NCBI GenBank assembly: GCA_024362935.1
Contig: JANCRA010000014.1
Span: forward strand, 11,587,258-11,651,257
Direction of reading: 5' to 3'
From: Setophaga petechia
Taxonomy: Eukaryota; Chordata; Aves; Passeriformes; Parulidae
DNA: 64,000 bases
The notes under the pieces are model-generated. The model was not told where the DNA came from. It worked only from the letters and a program-made list of their open reading frames with translations, and searched no databases. Positions 13,148 through 25,001 of this stretch are shown here, in pieces. The translations under genes and the position numbers were made by a program. Numbering within the stretch: the first letter of the stretch is position 1; each line of letters begins with the position of its first letter.

Positions 13148-13874
13148 TTATTTACTGAGGTAGTTTTTAGCAAGCCCTCCAAGGGTAGATGGTAAAGAAG
13201 AGCAGCAAATGTATGTGCAGGGCAGTTTGATGGCTGTGTGAGCCATGCTATTTAAAAATGTCTCTAATCCAGGCAGGTCTCCTACTTTAAGGCCTGTATT
13301 GCCTGCAACAGGTTGTAGGAGACTCTCTATTCCATATTCCATTCCTGTGTTCACTTCCATTTGCTCACTCCTCGTTCCAGCCACAGAAGAGACAGAGCAG
13401 CCTGTTCCATTATCAGTGTCACTGCTTTTGCATGTGAGGCCACGTTTGGGATTGCTTTCCCTTGCAGGCCTAGAGGGGAGCTGCAGTGAGCACACCCAGC
13501 TGGGCAGCCTTTGTGGTGCCTTGCCTTCCTCCCTGGCATTCCCAGTGGGTGTTGGTGACAGAAGGGAATGGGGCTTGTTGCTGCAATGGAAGAGAATGGC
13601 AGAGCTTTTTCCTGCTGGTTCATCCAAACCCAACAAATTGAGCCAATTTGGGGAACCAATGGTTTTGTTCTCTGTAGATAGTTGGTGCAACTTGATGCAC
13701 AGCATGAGCAAAAAGTATCATAATTTCACAGCAGAATATTGTCCTTGGGCCAAGGTCAGTTGTCCTTGGGGAATTTATACATATGGTCCCAACTATCCAT
13801 TGCATGTTTGTCTGCTAAAAATATTTCTATCTCCAAGTGAAGTTCAGAGGAAAAGGAAAAGCGTGGTTAATTAA
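13148..13874. other. Overlapping long open frames on both strands, no known product
   Basis: The longest open frames of the window lie here. One is 209 codons on plus (13245-13874). Another is 187 codons on minus (13148-13711), and a second minus frame of 102 codons lies inside it (13351-13659). The middle is locally GC-richer than its flanks, which makes stops rarer and may be the whole explanation. The translations are rich in Ser, Leu, Pro and Gly and show no domain, signal peptide or repeat that I recognise. There is no obvious poly(A) tail or target-site duplication to suggest a processed pseudogene. The plus frame ends against an A-rich run at 13875-13884. I do not call a gene; a decayed retroposed exon remains possible. 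Confidence 0.3.
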
Positions 13875-13884
13875 AAAAAAAAAA

Positions 13885-14240
13885 GAAATTGGAAAAGAAT
13901 CTATTTTATTAATGATTGAATTGGTTGCTGTGGCATGTTTGTTTTCTTTCCCAGACTGAAATCTGGCTTGGACTTTGAGAAGTGAAGAGTAAAATTTTAT
14001 TATATTTAGCCAAAACTCAGGCTAGGGTGTGATGCAGCCCTTGATGCAATTCTTGATCATCAGGTATGTAATTATCACCAATTTATTTGCATTATTTCTT
14101 GAAATGTGTTGTTTTTTATTATGAAAGAGCATAACTTGAATATGAACCCCTGCATTGCTTAAAAGCATTGATAAAATCACATTTGCTGAATGGAATGAGA
14201 GAGGCTGCTCTTGAAGATAAATGATAATCTGGACAATAGA
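13885..14240. other. AT-rich non-coding stretch
   Basis: No feature is visible between the open-frame region and the LINE relic. The sequence is AT-rich with frequent stops. Confidence 0.5.
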
Positions 14241-14350
14241 GAGGCAGTAGATCAAATTTTCTGGATTTCAGTAAACCATTTGATAAACTACCCCTGGGAA
14301 ATGGTCAGTTAACCTGGAGAAGATTGGGATTAGTAGAAGAAATGAATAGT
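14241..14350 (+). mobile_element. Decayed non-LTR retrotransposon relic (CR1/L3-type reverse transcriptase motif A)
   Basis: Bases 14261-14299 read LDFSKPFDKLPLG in one frame. This matches the LDFSKAFDxVP block of CR1/L3-clade reverse transcriptases, where the first Asp is a catalytic residue. Just before it, 14244-14258 reads AVDQI in a frame displaced by one base, the order expected in this family, so a one-base deletion has broken the frame. Downstream the reading frame runs on as LTWRRLGLVEEMNSEQ before losing resemblance, and stops appear by about 14440. The copy is strongly decayed and is older than the CR1 pieces further along. The family level (CR1, L3 or L2) cannot be fixed from this fragment. 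Confidence 0.5.
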
Positions 14351-17250
14351 GAGCAAGGAAGGGACAACATGGAAAATGCAATTTTTCATGGTAGGGAGCC
14401 ACATGCTTGTTTATTTTGTACTTTTGGTAATGATTTTTTTCTGGGATGATGGTAGGGAAAAAAGGCTTGATAATGAGAGTTTTAGATGAGGCACACCTGA
14501 GAAAACATCATCAGCATCAAATTTCAGGCGGGTGGAATAAGATGATGATGAACTGCAGCAGAAAGGTCTGAGACCTGAACAGCACAAGTGTCTTTCAAGC
14601 TACTGTATATGAAGGGCTTCTTTTCTGTAGATGAAAGCAGTGGAGAAAGACCATACATGTTATCTGACCCCAAGGGGACTCCAAAATACAGAAATGAGGC
14701 AGTGAAATATTGGGCTGGGCTGAGCAGAAGGTTAATATTGTACAAGGTATTATATTGGTCATTGCATTTCCATATGGGTCAGCTATATGAGCAGGAGGGG
14801 AGAAATAGCAGTGCAATCAAACCTGTGAATGAAGGTTTGATTTTCTATCATCCCTCCAGAGGCCAGCAGCCCTGAATGGGCACAGACCCCCACACTGGCC
14901 CTGAACTTATCCACACCAAGAGGGCAGCTGGCTTCCATGGGCCTGGGACAAGCACAGAGGTAAGAACATTGTTAAGTTCTTAGCTGAGAACCAAGTGGAC
15001 ACAAAGCAGATTAATGGCACAACCTGGGAGCTGGTGTCTATAAATCTCTTGCAAATATAAGTAAACTGTTTTAATTCTATTTTTTTTTCCTCTGAGTTGT
15101 GTGTCATCTTCTGTTTATGACAGTGAGGCTACTGTTGTCACTTATGGGCAAAAGCAATTAAAATAATTTCTGCTGTTCTGACAATTGACGTTGGTTCCCC
15201 TTGCTCTGTTTTACAAATGAGCTGTGTTATTATCTATAGCACTGACCATCCTTCAAGTATCCTATCATGTAAATAGTTCGTATAAATAATTAAAAGCTGG
15301 GGTTCACAGTGGTGTCTGCAACAATGGGCTTGTTTTTTGCAACTTGATAGGAAAGATTTGATTTACATCTGCTCTGGGTATTTTATTCCCTATCTTATTA
15401 AAGCTAACAACTTAGATATACCATAGTTTTTTATGGGGAACCTTGCCAAACATTTTCAGATGAAGAGAAATTTTCTCCAATTAAGAGATAGTATCAGTGG
15501 AATAGAGCGTTGTCACAGGATAATGGTCTCCTGCTGCTTTGTTAAATGCCAAGGTAAACCTGAGGCATTTATCAGAAATTAATGTCAAAGCAAAGTCGAG
15601 AGGTTTATCTTGAAAGCTGGAAACAGTGAGCCTGTGCAAATGTCTGTTAGGAAATAGTCCAGGTTTCCTTGTGCATCCTTCTTCCCCCCAATTACACTTG
15701 GAAAGAAGAAAATTTTCTTTCTTGCACCAAATGCTGCCACCAAAACAAGGTACCAGCTTCCTTTTAGTTGCATAAAAAGGCTGCTGAAACTCTAATTTTA
15801 AGCTCAAGATGAGTAGTTTGTGTGTATGTTTGAGGTTTACCTTTGCATCCCTTAACACTAAGCTGACCTTAACTTAGGCTTCACACAGCCCTGATTCAAA
15901 GGATGTTGAAAAAGGGAGTTTGATTGTTAAAAACAAAGCAAATACATAAATCTGCTTTGCTTACTCTCTTGCCAGGACGGAGCCTGATGGAAGGGGTGGA
16001 GTGAGGGAAAAGGAGGGACAGAAGATAAAAATATATCTCAGTCACTTGGAACGATGCAAGGAAATGTTTTATGGGACAGAAATAGGCTGCAGTGCTATGT
16101 TCCTGTTTGTTCCTCACAGACATTGAGCAAAGTTTGTCAACTTGTGAACAGAAGAACCTGTTTATCTGTAAGATCCAAGCAAATCTTAGAGAAGTAAATC
16201 CCTTTAAGTATTCTTGCTCTTCAGTTGCAATGCAACACTTCTGCTGGTGTCACAAGGTGTCTGCTGCCTTTTAAACCCTAAATTAACCATGTCAAATCAG
16301 CTTTAATACCTACTTAGTCATGTATTTGATTATTCCAGAAACATGCAGGAATTTTAACAATTTTCTCTAATTTCCTTCTTCATTTAGATTGCTTTGTGTT
16401 TCTTGTAAACCATATATTGCTTTACTGAAAATCCAAAGGTGGAAATCACGGTACATGGAAGTGAAGCTCATTTGATTGCTTTCTATTGTCCTAGTCTTGG
16501 AGACAGGAGGTCTAAGAAACCTGTTCAGTCCTTAACACTACTTTTTTGTTTGCCTCCCTGATTCAGAGTAAATATTTTTAATTTGAGGAATTTGCATCTC
16601 TTTAAAAATTAAGTTGACCCTGGGCTTCATTCTAAATGTGGATTCTCCCAAAACATTAGGAGTGGTCCATGCACTGCAGGTTTGTCCCAGCTGAAAACAA
16701 AACTAACAAAGAAAAAAAACCCCAACCCTTCCTCCCCCAACAACAAAAAATAAAGCACGCACAAAAAAAATCCTTTATCTCACTGTTCCCCCCTGAACAC
16801 ACACTCACATTCACACCAAGACACAGCTTTCTAGTCCGTACCAGCACCATATTCTACATTTTAGATAATGGTTTGCCATTTGTGGGCTCTGGTAGTGATG
16901 AGTCAAATTTGATGAGAAGCTGAAAAGAGGCCAGTAAGGAGAAACAAGTGCAATGCTTTTCCCCCCTCTCTTTCAGAATGGAGAGATTTGTTTCAGTAGA
17001 GTAGATATTGGGTTGTACTGCAGCATACAGTGTTTCATCAGTCATGCTGCATTATGTCACATCAGGTGTTTCTATGAATTAATTTTAGTTTCTGAGATTT
17101 ACTGAGGTGTGAAAAAGCCATTCCATGAAAGTGCCAGTGGCAGGCAATACTGCCACCAAAGAGGGAGGAGCCTTTTAATTTAAGACTGAAAAGATTTGGG
17201 AGAAAATGCAGAGATAAAATGATGAGGCAGTCCTAACAAATTAGCATATC
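14351..17250. other. Non-coding stretch, possible further LINE debris at the left
   Basis: The first few hundred bases may hold more of the decayed retrotransposon, including a 95-codon open frame at 14588-14875, but I recognise no motif. The rest is AT-rich. An A/C-rich low-complexity patch lies at about 16697-16770. There is no coding evidence. Confidence 0.45.
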
Positions 17251-17279
17251 ACACTAAAGCCTTGTGTTCAGCAAAAATG

Positions 17280-17490
17280 TCCATGACCCTGCAATGTTTT
17301 GTATGTGGCAGGATTGCCAGCCCAGTGCTCAGTTCAGCTCCTGCTCTGGTGTGTGTGGTGAGGCAGGGACAGGGTTGTGGTTTGGCTGTTCCAGGGGGGC
17401 ACAGGGAATTCCAGGTGGCTGGAGAACCAAAGCCCATGGAGCAGCCTGCAGGGAGAGGCACAGGGGGGTGGCACCCATTTGTCTGTCTGC
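17280..17490. other. GC-rich block
   Basis: A block of about 200 bp with runs such as CCAGGGGGGC and CAGGGGGGTGG inside AT-rich DNA. Open frames of 70-110 codons overlap on both strands (17249-17588), which fits composition more than coding. Its origin is unknown. Confidence 0.45.
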
Positions 17491-17711
17491 AAATAACCAA
17501 TTCTTGGGCCATTTTCTCAAAAGTGATCTACAGGGCCAGAAAGGCATTAGTAAAACATGCATTAGTATTCACTGAACATACATTGTGAATATTTTCTGAG
17601 AACAGGCAGACCTGTTACCTTGGGGGAACAAGAGAATTGCATTAAAAGGGATATGATTTTATATCATGTGTGCTGATTTTTCAGCAGCTTTTGGAATCTC
17701 TAGAGGGGTGT

Positions 17712-17742
17712 TGGAAAGGGATGGAAAGGGATCCCCTTTCCA
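17712..17742 (+). repeat. Short tandem duplication with an inverted repeat
   Basis: A 10-base word, TGGAAAGGGA, occurs twice in tandem (17712-17721 and 17722-17731). Its complement CCCTTTCCA follows at 17734-17742. The second copy can form a perfect 9-bp stem with a 3-base loop (17722-17742), and the first copy can pair with the same arm as an alternative. No function is implied. Confidence 0.8.
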
Positions 17743-19531
17743 AGGGATGTTCAAGGTCCTGTCAAAACGGGCAGAGCAGAACCTCACTGTAGGATATCCC
17801 TGTATTCAGGGCAGGCCTTCATCCCAACAAACCTTTCACTGCTCTGTATTAAGTGCACACTTTATGTACAAGAGTTGTTCTAGATACTGTGCTCCTGAAC
17901 CTGCTTGGCTGAAATTGGTGAGAACTTTGCTATTGATTTCTGCTGGGCTGTGTTCTGTGCGTTCGGGTCTGGTTGGTTTGATTTGGAATATGTAATCCAA
18001 CTGGATTCAAGAAAAGAGTTTATAAAAATGGATTTTTTTATTCTAAGAAAAAGTGCATAACTTTTTAGATTACTTGTCCAAGTCAGAAATAATTCTGTAA
18101 CCAGCATCTATGAGCTAAATCCACTATGGATGTAGTAATGTGAACAGCATGTCATTCATAATCTACTAGAAGTAAGAATAGTGGGGCTGTAAAAATTTAC
18201 TATGAAATACTGACACTGTTAAGTCTCCAATTATAAAGACATATAAGAGGAAAGAGAGCTGTAACCCATTACACTACTGGTGATCCCCAAAGGTGATATC
18301 ACAGTAAGGCTGAATACTGACTACAGTAATTTCTAGTGACTTCAGTGGTTTGTGGCAAAGAGATGAATATCAGAAGCCCAAATAATAGACTTTCATGCCT
18401 AGGTTTCTATTTGTAATGAAATTCTGTTCAGATTAGTAGAAAACATTACAGTCAAAGAAGAAAGGGAGTGAAGACTAAATAGAATTGCCACAGGATTTAT
18501 TTTTGCTGTAACTTGTAGATGATGATTAAAAATGTGTATTGATTTGCAGTTTACCCTGATAGCTGAAACTGATAAAAGCATAAACCACTACTTTGGTTTA
18601 ACAGCTTTATTAGAGCTGAGGCTGGGCAGAGTTATGTGGGGTCACTTTTTGCCTGGGGTTGCCTATCAGTTTTCAGTAGAAGAAAAGAATTGGAATGAAG
18701 CATTGACAGATCCCATCTGGGCTCCCTGAGACAGCTGGTTTCAATACAGTCTGTCTAATGCTAGAATTGTGCCTTCAGTTGCTTTTGTTGGCATATCACA
18801 ATAGTTTGGTGTTTTGAGATAACACCTACAGAATGGACTGAGTCCACAGTGTGTTAGTAGAAACATTTCTCACAAGCTACAGAAATACTGGATTTCTGTG
18901 TGCTGATTCAGCCACGCAGAGTTGGTGTGTGTGTTATATAAAACAACCATAACTCTAGGAATATACAAATTAAGATGAAACTATGACTGATTTTAAGGTT
19001 TCTTTGGGTTAATTTGTTTCTTTAACTAGGAGATCAGTATTTTTTTTTTAATTTTAGCATTTCAATATTGCATATTGATGCTTAATTCAGCTTGGCTTAC
19101 AAACATGCTTTGTGGGTCATAACCTTATTTAAATAGCAGATTTTAAAATCCTGGAGTGTCAAATGGCAGCAGAAACACCTGGACAAAGATATTGGAATCT
19201 GGTATGACAATTTTGCTGTAATCACATATTTGTATTTAGCGTGGCATTTGGTCTTGTGTGAAGTGACATTGATGATAACTAATATTCTCATTATTATTTA
19301 ACTAGCTGTTGTAGCTATTTAAAAATAAATCCAAACTTCCCCTGCCTGAAAGAAAGAGTAGTACCTGCTCTATAGAGTACAGAAACTGAATAAAACAGCT
19401 CAACTAGCAACAATAAATGCATTGGGGTTAGAGCTCATTTTGGGAGAACTGAAATTGGAGCCTAATGTGGGGAGAAAAATAGCAAATCAGGAAATGGCCT
19501 TATTCCCTTAAGAAACCTCTGTGCAGCAATT
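17743..19531. other. AT-rich non-coding stretch
   Basis: Nothing recognisable is present. Short open frames only, and no mobile element tip or RNA gene seen. Confidence 0.55.
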
Positions 19532-19552
19532 AAAAAAAAAAAAAAAAAAAAA
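19532..19552 (+). repeat. Poly(A) tract of 21 bases
   Basis: An uninterrupted run of 21 A, among the longest homopolymers in the window. It could be the tail of an old retroposed transcript. The upstream 200 bp do not show a body that I recognise, nor a target-site duplication. Confidence 0.85.
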
Positions 19553-21670
19553 CAAACTATGAAATTTCTAATGTACATACAAATGCATACATCACTATTG
19601 GTCCCTGAATCGTGTTCAGCTGAAATCTTACTTTGCAAAAATTAAGTTGCCTTCTGCCAGGAAAAAATTGCTGTTTGTCATTTATTCCAAAAGGCTGCCT
19701 TGTTTTGTGTGATGTGCAATGTAGAAACAACATATTTTCATTAATGCAGATGTTCACTTTCATCTCCATAAGACTCCTGAAGCAGACTACTCTAAATTTA
19801 GACATGCCTGCTGTTTCTCCTGCCCCCACTTCTTCAATTTCTTTTTTAAATGATGAAGTTATATAGCTAAGATTGAGTCTATAATCAAACCCAGCCTGTA
19901 AGATGACACTCATTGGTGAATAGAGAGCTTATCCACCTCCTATCCTAACATTCAGAGGTACAGCAGAGAACAGGAATTCCTTTGGCCTCTTATTTGAGCC
20001 CCCAGGTTTTTTTTTGGAAAGTTGGTTATCTCAATATTATACAAGGGATAAAAATTATTCACAGAAAAGTATTTCTCTTACTGTCTGTTTCTGGTTAAAG
20101 GCAAGCTATTTCATCCTGAACAAATTAAAAAAAAAAAAAACTCAAATAAAATTTCAACTTCTTTGCAGGGATCACTAGTGGAAAGCTTTGCAACAAATGC
20201 AAGATACTCCACACTTTTTTTCCCCAAGATACTGCATCATGACAGTAAAATGTGTTCAGTGTTGTACTTATCTGGATAATCTGAAGGGTTCTGTGTTTGT
20301 TTGTTTTTTCCTGATATGCTTATAAACCATGAACTTGCACCTTGGTTCTTCACTTGCAATGCAGTTTGGGGAAATGGAGATTGAGAGGTGGTGATCTGTG
20401 TTTAGTGAACACACAGAAATGCCACCGTGATTTAACAGGGCTCTGGAAGCAATGAGAGAAGTCTATGAGGACTAAAATGAGGGGAAGTACAGGAGAGGTT
20501 AGGTTTTCTTTTTGGAGAGAGACTTCACTGAAGAATTAATAGAACTTTGATTTGAAGAACTTTGGTGATTTTGCCTTTATGTTTAATTTTTTCAGTATTA
20601 TTTAACTGGTGTTAAATTGAACTGCTTGATCTGAAAGTAGGCTAAAGAGGAATGGGGTGATGTCAGATAAAATATGTGCAACATACACATTTGTGGCACA
20701 GTGTTTTGTTCTGGGTATTTTATGGTATGTTCCAGAGCCTGTTGGAGTGGAAAACGATGCCACATGTAAGTAACTCCCATGTCTTTGTGTTAAATCACCC
20801 TTTATTTCCCAGGTCTCCAAGCAACAGTATCTTAAAGATGAAATATTCATTTCTGAAACCTAATTTAATTTCAGAGTTGCCTGAGCTGCAGAGCTTATCA
20901 GTTCATGGAACTCACAAAATTCGATGAATTAACAACTCTTTTCCATAGATGGAAGGTTGTTTAATTTTTTTTTTCAGGATCTCATTAAAATGCATCTTCT
21001 GATTTTTAACCTTGGTTTGGCTGGTTATGATTTACTCATTTTACTCATGACACAGCAGATAAGAAAAAAGACTAGAGGCAATAATCTTTCCATCAATAAA
21101 TGCAGGGCATTGCAGCTTTATAACAGCTATTAGCAACTCTGAGCAGTGCAGAGCTGTAAATAAAGTAAGATTAAAGATGTTTTGTATTTCCCAGGTTTGG
21201 TTCAAATTTCGTTTTTAAACACAGTTGGTCTGGAGCCTTATGATCATCTAACAGATCACTAGGGGCATATTTTAACTTGTTAAGTCAGTAACAAATGAAA
21301 CTAGACATAAAACATTATGGAAATAATGAAGGATCTCATGAGCTCAGAAAGGCTCAGCTTTGTAAATGCTGCTATAAAGTGAGCTAAGGTGAGCTCACCA
21401 AGAGCATCTGAGGATGCCTCCTTTATTCCTGTGAGCTTCCAGTGACTGGCAGCTGGATGTCTGTGCTTCTGATGTTTACATAATTTTGCCAATTAGATAC
21501 TTCTGAAAATTCTGATAATTAATGTGTAGACATTATTGTCTCCTTTTCCTTTTATACTAAATAAGCAGTAATGGTTGGAGGATGGAATACCTGAATACAT
21601 TTTGGAGGTCTTTAGCTGAAGATAGGATTAATCATTAGTACATGTGAGTCACAGCACTGAGCATTTATCC
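19553..21670. other. AT-rich non-coding stretch
   Basis: Contains a second poly(A) run of 14 bases at 20127-20140 and a perfect 12-bp palindrome GGTGAGCTCACC at 21388-21399. No gene, RNA or mobile element is recognised. Confidence 0.55.
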
Positions 21671-21679
21671 ACTTTTACA

Positions 21680-21925
21680 GAGGGCCATTGTTCATTGTGA
21701 CTGGGTCCTGCTGGAAGCACAGAACAGAGCAGCAGTGCTGGGGATTCAGGGCCCAGGCAGCCCCTCCTGCCCCCCTGTCCTTGTCCCCTGTGCCATTTCT
21801 AGTCTGGCCTCGTGTTCCCTGGGCCAGCAGGTGTAGGGGTGCCAGGATCTCTGCTGGAGAAACTCCTCTGGAGTCACTCCCTGTGGAACATCCCCTCCTT
21901 GCATGTCTGCTGCTGCTAGGTCTCA
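21680..21925. other. GC-rich block
   Basis: About 250 bp rich in CCTGCCC, CCTGTGCC and GGGCCCAGG words, flanked by AT-rich DNA on both sides. Open frames of 84 (plus) and 94 codons (minus) overlap here and carry no known motif. I see no splice-site pair that would make it an exon. Confidence 0.45.
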
Positions 21926-23320
21926 TGAAAGAGATCCAGTAAAATCCATTGCTGGGCATCTCCAGGAGAAAAGCTGAAAAATCTGGTGGTGGGCTTGAAA
22001 TGAGTCGTTCTTCTGCTCTACACTATGGCTTCCTCTGAGGTTATTTGGATTTACAGTAGCCATATGGGCAGTGTTTCCTCCAAGGAAAGAATACTCTGGA
22101 GAGTTGCTTTATTGTATCTTAGGTGCATTGTGGAGCAGGTGTATGCAGACAGGACTTGTGCATCAGCAGCTCCAGCTCAAACACAAATAACATCTGCTGC
22201 TGCATGTGGTATGATAAAGATCAGAATTAGTGAATAAAACCTGAATCTTCTACCTGATGAAAGAGATTTACTTAGCTGTAATTGGGCACTCACATTCCAA
22301 GAAACTCACATGATTACATAATAATTTGTATCCTTCTGTAAAAAGCAAAGTATGTGTGTGGTTGTTTGTTTGTTTACTTTAGATTTTTGTTTGTTTTATC
22401 AGTTGCTTTGTGGGCTTTTCCAAGCAGGAATAAAAATGTTGCCAAGGTGAGAATCTGTATGTATTTAAAAACATTTTCACAGGAAAAGTACCAGGAGTTC
22501 TCGGAGTTAATTTACATTTCAGGGCAAATTTTCAGTGTTTACTATGGTTCATAAATGTCAATGACACAACCATGTTTTTCAGCAGGAAAAATTACAAGCC
22601 TTATTTCAAGCATGCCTCATCACTTTACTAGCTATGCTTGTTTTGCAGACAACTAGGTAGAACAAACTGGTGTGTGCAAGAAAGGACTAAGCAGAAAGTG
22701 CTGTAAAAATACATACTTTCTGCAAGGTTTATAGAAAACTCCTATGGTGTCTACATTTTTTTCTTTTTATAATATAAAGATTCTTTGTCTGCTTATGCAT
22801 TTTGTTAAAATATCAGCAAATGAATACATTGTCTGAGACTGTGGTGATTTACAACTAAATAGAACTCATAGAGCAAAATAATGACAACACATTTTTGCAA
22901 GCTAAACTATTCTTCTTGGCTCACGTGCTGAAGAAAAGGCAGATAAAATAGGTGAGTGCTGCAATGCTTTGTGAAGGGCAGTAGTCAGGCTCCTGCTTTG
23001 ACACCCTTGGCAAAGCAGGACCAAATTATCACCCCTTTGTTTTTTTTTAATTACATTTAGTTCTAATATTTCTTGCCATTACTTGTGCTGGGATTTTACA
23101 AAGTTGTAGGCTTAGAACTTTAGGGTTAAACAGCTCTAAAAAGGTACAATTAAAATGTAATCATCTATCTGGAATAAAATGTAGAACATCTCCTAGAGAG
23201 GTCTTCTCTTAAACAGAACAAATCTGTGAGAAGCTGTGGTTCTGAAAGAAAAGCTTACTCTGGAGGGCATGATCAGTTTTGGATTATTTTGGATACTGTT
23301 GAGGAAGGCAAGGCTTTAGG
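21926..23320. other. AT-rich non-coding stretch
   Basis: No gene or mobile element is recognised. It includes a (TTTG)n-like patch near 22364-22398. Confidence 0.55.
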
Positions 23321-23321
23321 C

Positions 23322-23358
23322 TGCTTCTCAGCCTCTTGGCTAAGGTCAAGTGTAGTGT
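23322..23358 (+). pseudogene. U2 snRNA pseudogene, 5' fragment
   Basis: Thirty-seven bases match the start of vertebrate U2 snRNA from its third nucleotide. The order is CTTCTC-GCC-TTGGCTAA-TCAAGTGTAGT, with five differences that are all transitions. By memory of the U2 sequence that is about 32 of 37 identical. This part of U2 forms the helix with U6 and then the branch-point recognition sequence; the GUAGUA element reads GTAGTG here, so the key pairing residue is lost. After about 23360 the resemblance fades, and stem-loop IIa, the Sm site and the 3' stem are absent. A working U2 gene is about 190 nt with a proximal sequence element upstream, which I do not see. It is therefore a truncated retroposed copy. 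Confidence 0.8.
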
Positions 23359-23360
23359 GT

Positions 23361-24560
23361 CTCTCACAAAAGTGTGATTTTATGTGTAAATCTCATGGTG
23401 GGGAGACAAAATACTCCCTGGGTTAAGGCAAGCTCCAACTATGAACCTCTTGTGTAGAGACATAGCTGCTGCTCTTTGGGGAAGGATAAAATTGATCTTG
23501 GTGTCACTGCTGATCAGCACATAATGCCCAAGACAGACCTGAAGAGGATAAAAGTAGTAAAATTAACCAAACCAAGTCCCCGAGAGACACAAACAAAGAA
23601 ATCATAGAATTGGGTTTTTTATCCTGTGCAATTATATGTGCATACATTATTCCAGTGTGATGCAATATCCTTTAATGGGCTGTAAAAGAGACTTCTGGAT
23701 TACAAAAACACTCAACTGTTGGGTGATCCATATTGTTGAAGACAGATTGGCCAGTGGGAATTCCCCCTTCCTTTTGGGTGTTGTGATTGGTGTGATAAAA
23801 TGGTTTGGAACAACTGTTTCTATGAGGATATTCTCAATTTTCAGAGATGTTTGCCAGTTCAGTGGAGAAAGCATATTTCCAAATTTCTCCTTCCTGCTGA
23901 AGGCATGTATCATACTAAGCAGCACAATCTAGATCCTGATAATGGGTAGTAAAGACTATGACAAAGCTTAGATGATGCCTGCTGTGATTTTTGAGAAAAA
24001 TGCACAGCACAGAAAAAGTATATGGCCTGCACAATAAATTTTTGCTGGTATGTAGGATATGAAAGCAGGAATCTAAGAACAAATCATAGAGAAAGCAAAA
24101 GTAATTAGTGCTATGGCCACTTGCCCCTTACTGTCTCACCTTCAACTTGTCAAGGTGTTTGCTGATCATATGTAAACAGACTGTTGCTAGGAATGAGAAA
24201 TATTTGGGAACATATTCTCATTCACATTAATAATGAAAAGCAACATTTGATTCCCTGGGCATTTTTTCAGCTCAGGCTCTGAAACTGAACCTAATTACCA
24301 ATGTTGCATTACAAAGTGGAGCCTTTTCTGCTCAGGGAACAGAACAGACATTAATGAGAGCTTCTATTTACTTTTTTTTAAAAAAAGATTTTCTGCACAT
24401 TAATTTTAGTTTATTCAACATGCCACTCCTTGTCTTAAAAGGAGCTCACCAACAAACACTGACCTCTACACCCTGTCATTGCCTTTTAGTTTATGTGCTT
24501 GATTTGCTTTATTTCCAGAGAGAAAATAAAACATTTTAATTTGACTTTACTGTCATATGG
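23361..24560. other. AT-rich non-coding stretch
   Basis: Open frames of 98 codons on plus (23636-23932) and 92 on minus (23647-23925) overlap almost completely and look like chance. There is no recognised feature other than a short AATCATAGAATTGGG word at about 23600, which resembles a CR1 tip but is too short to call. Confidence 0.5.
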
Positions 24561-24569
24561 TTAGTTACC

Positions 24570-24850
24570 AACCTGAGATTTCAGTGAAATGTCCTTTGTT
24601 GAAGATTTAGAAAAACAATCAGTGTGCAGCAAATATTGATATGACTCTTAATGGCAATTTAGCTGATTAATATCCTTTCATGCTGCAAAGCAGCGTGAAA
24701 CACAGCGTCTTAATGAACGCCAGCAACAAAGAGTGTACCAGGTGTGTTACTAAGAAACAATCTCTAGTGTGATTTAATTAATCAAAGCATTGCATGGAGC
24801 AATTATAAGCAACCTTGTGTAAGTGGCTGCAGTACAAGATCCTTGATTTA
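24570..24850. promoter_or_regulatory. Possible conserved non-coding element with a hairpin
   Basis: An unusually complex AT-rich stretch without homopolymers. It contains homeodomain-type cores (GATTAA near 24665, TTTAATTAATCAAA near 24773), a TGTTACTAAGAAACA inverted-looking motif near 24747, and the 11-bp hairpin at 24676-24700. It also has several CpG dinucleotides (AGCGTG, AGCGTC, AACGCC) close together in a window where CpG is rare. Retained CpGs and dense transcription-factor words are what one would expect of a constrained enhancer, but constraint itself is not visible from one sequence. Confidence 0.3.
24676..24700 (+). repeat. Inverted repeat, 11-bp stem with 3-base loop
   Basis: The arms TTTCATGCTGC and GCAGCGTGAAA pair along 11 positions with a single T-G wobble, around the loop AAA. 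It is too short for a microRNA precursor. It lies within a candidate conserved element and may simply be a two-fold protein-binding site or chance. Confidence 0.75.
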
Positions 24851-24930
24851 AAATTGGTTTTAAAGAAAGACATCATGGCTTAATGACTATGCTCTACTAG
24901 TCATAGAACAAACATTCTCTTAATCTGGCA

Positions 24931-25001
24931 TTTGTTTTTTGGTGGGTTGGTGGTTTTTTTCTGCTTTTGGGGTTGGGTTGGTTGGTTGTTTTATTTTTTT
25001 T
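24931..25001 (+). repeat. G/T-rich low-complexity tract
   Basis: A pyrimidine-poor mixture of T runs and GGTT units, including GGGGTTGGGTTGGTTGG at 24969-24985. That part could form a two-tier G-quadruplex on the plus strand. It resembles the complement of the CAA-type tracts elsewhere in the window. Confidence 0.75.

Noticed and set aside
23600..23616. AATCATAGAATTGGGTT, similar to a CR1 tip
   Set aside because: Too short, and the next bases do not continue as CR1.
24676..24700. Possible microRNA precursor
   Set aside because: The stem is only 11 bp, too short for Drosha/Dicer processing, and the flanks do not extend it.
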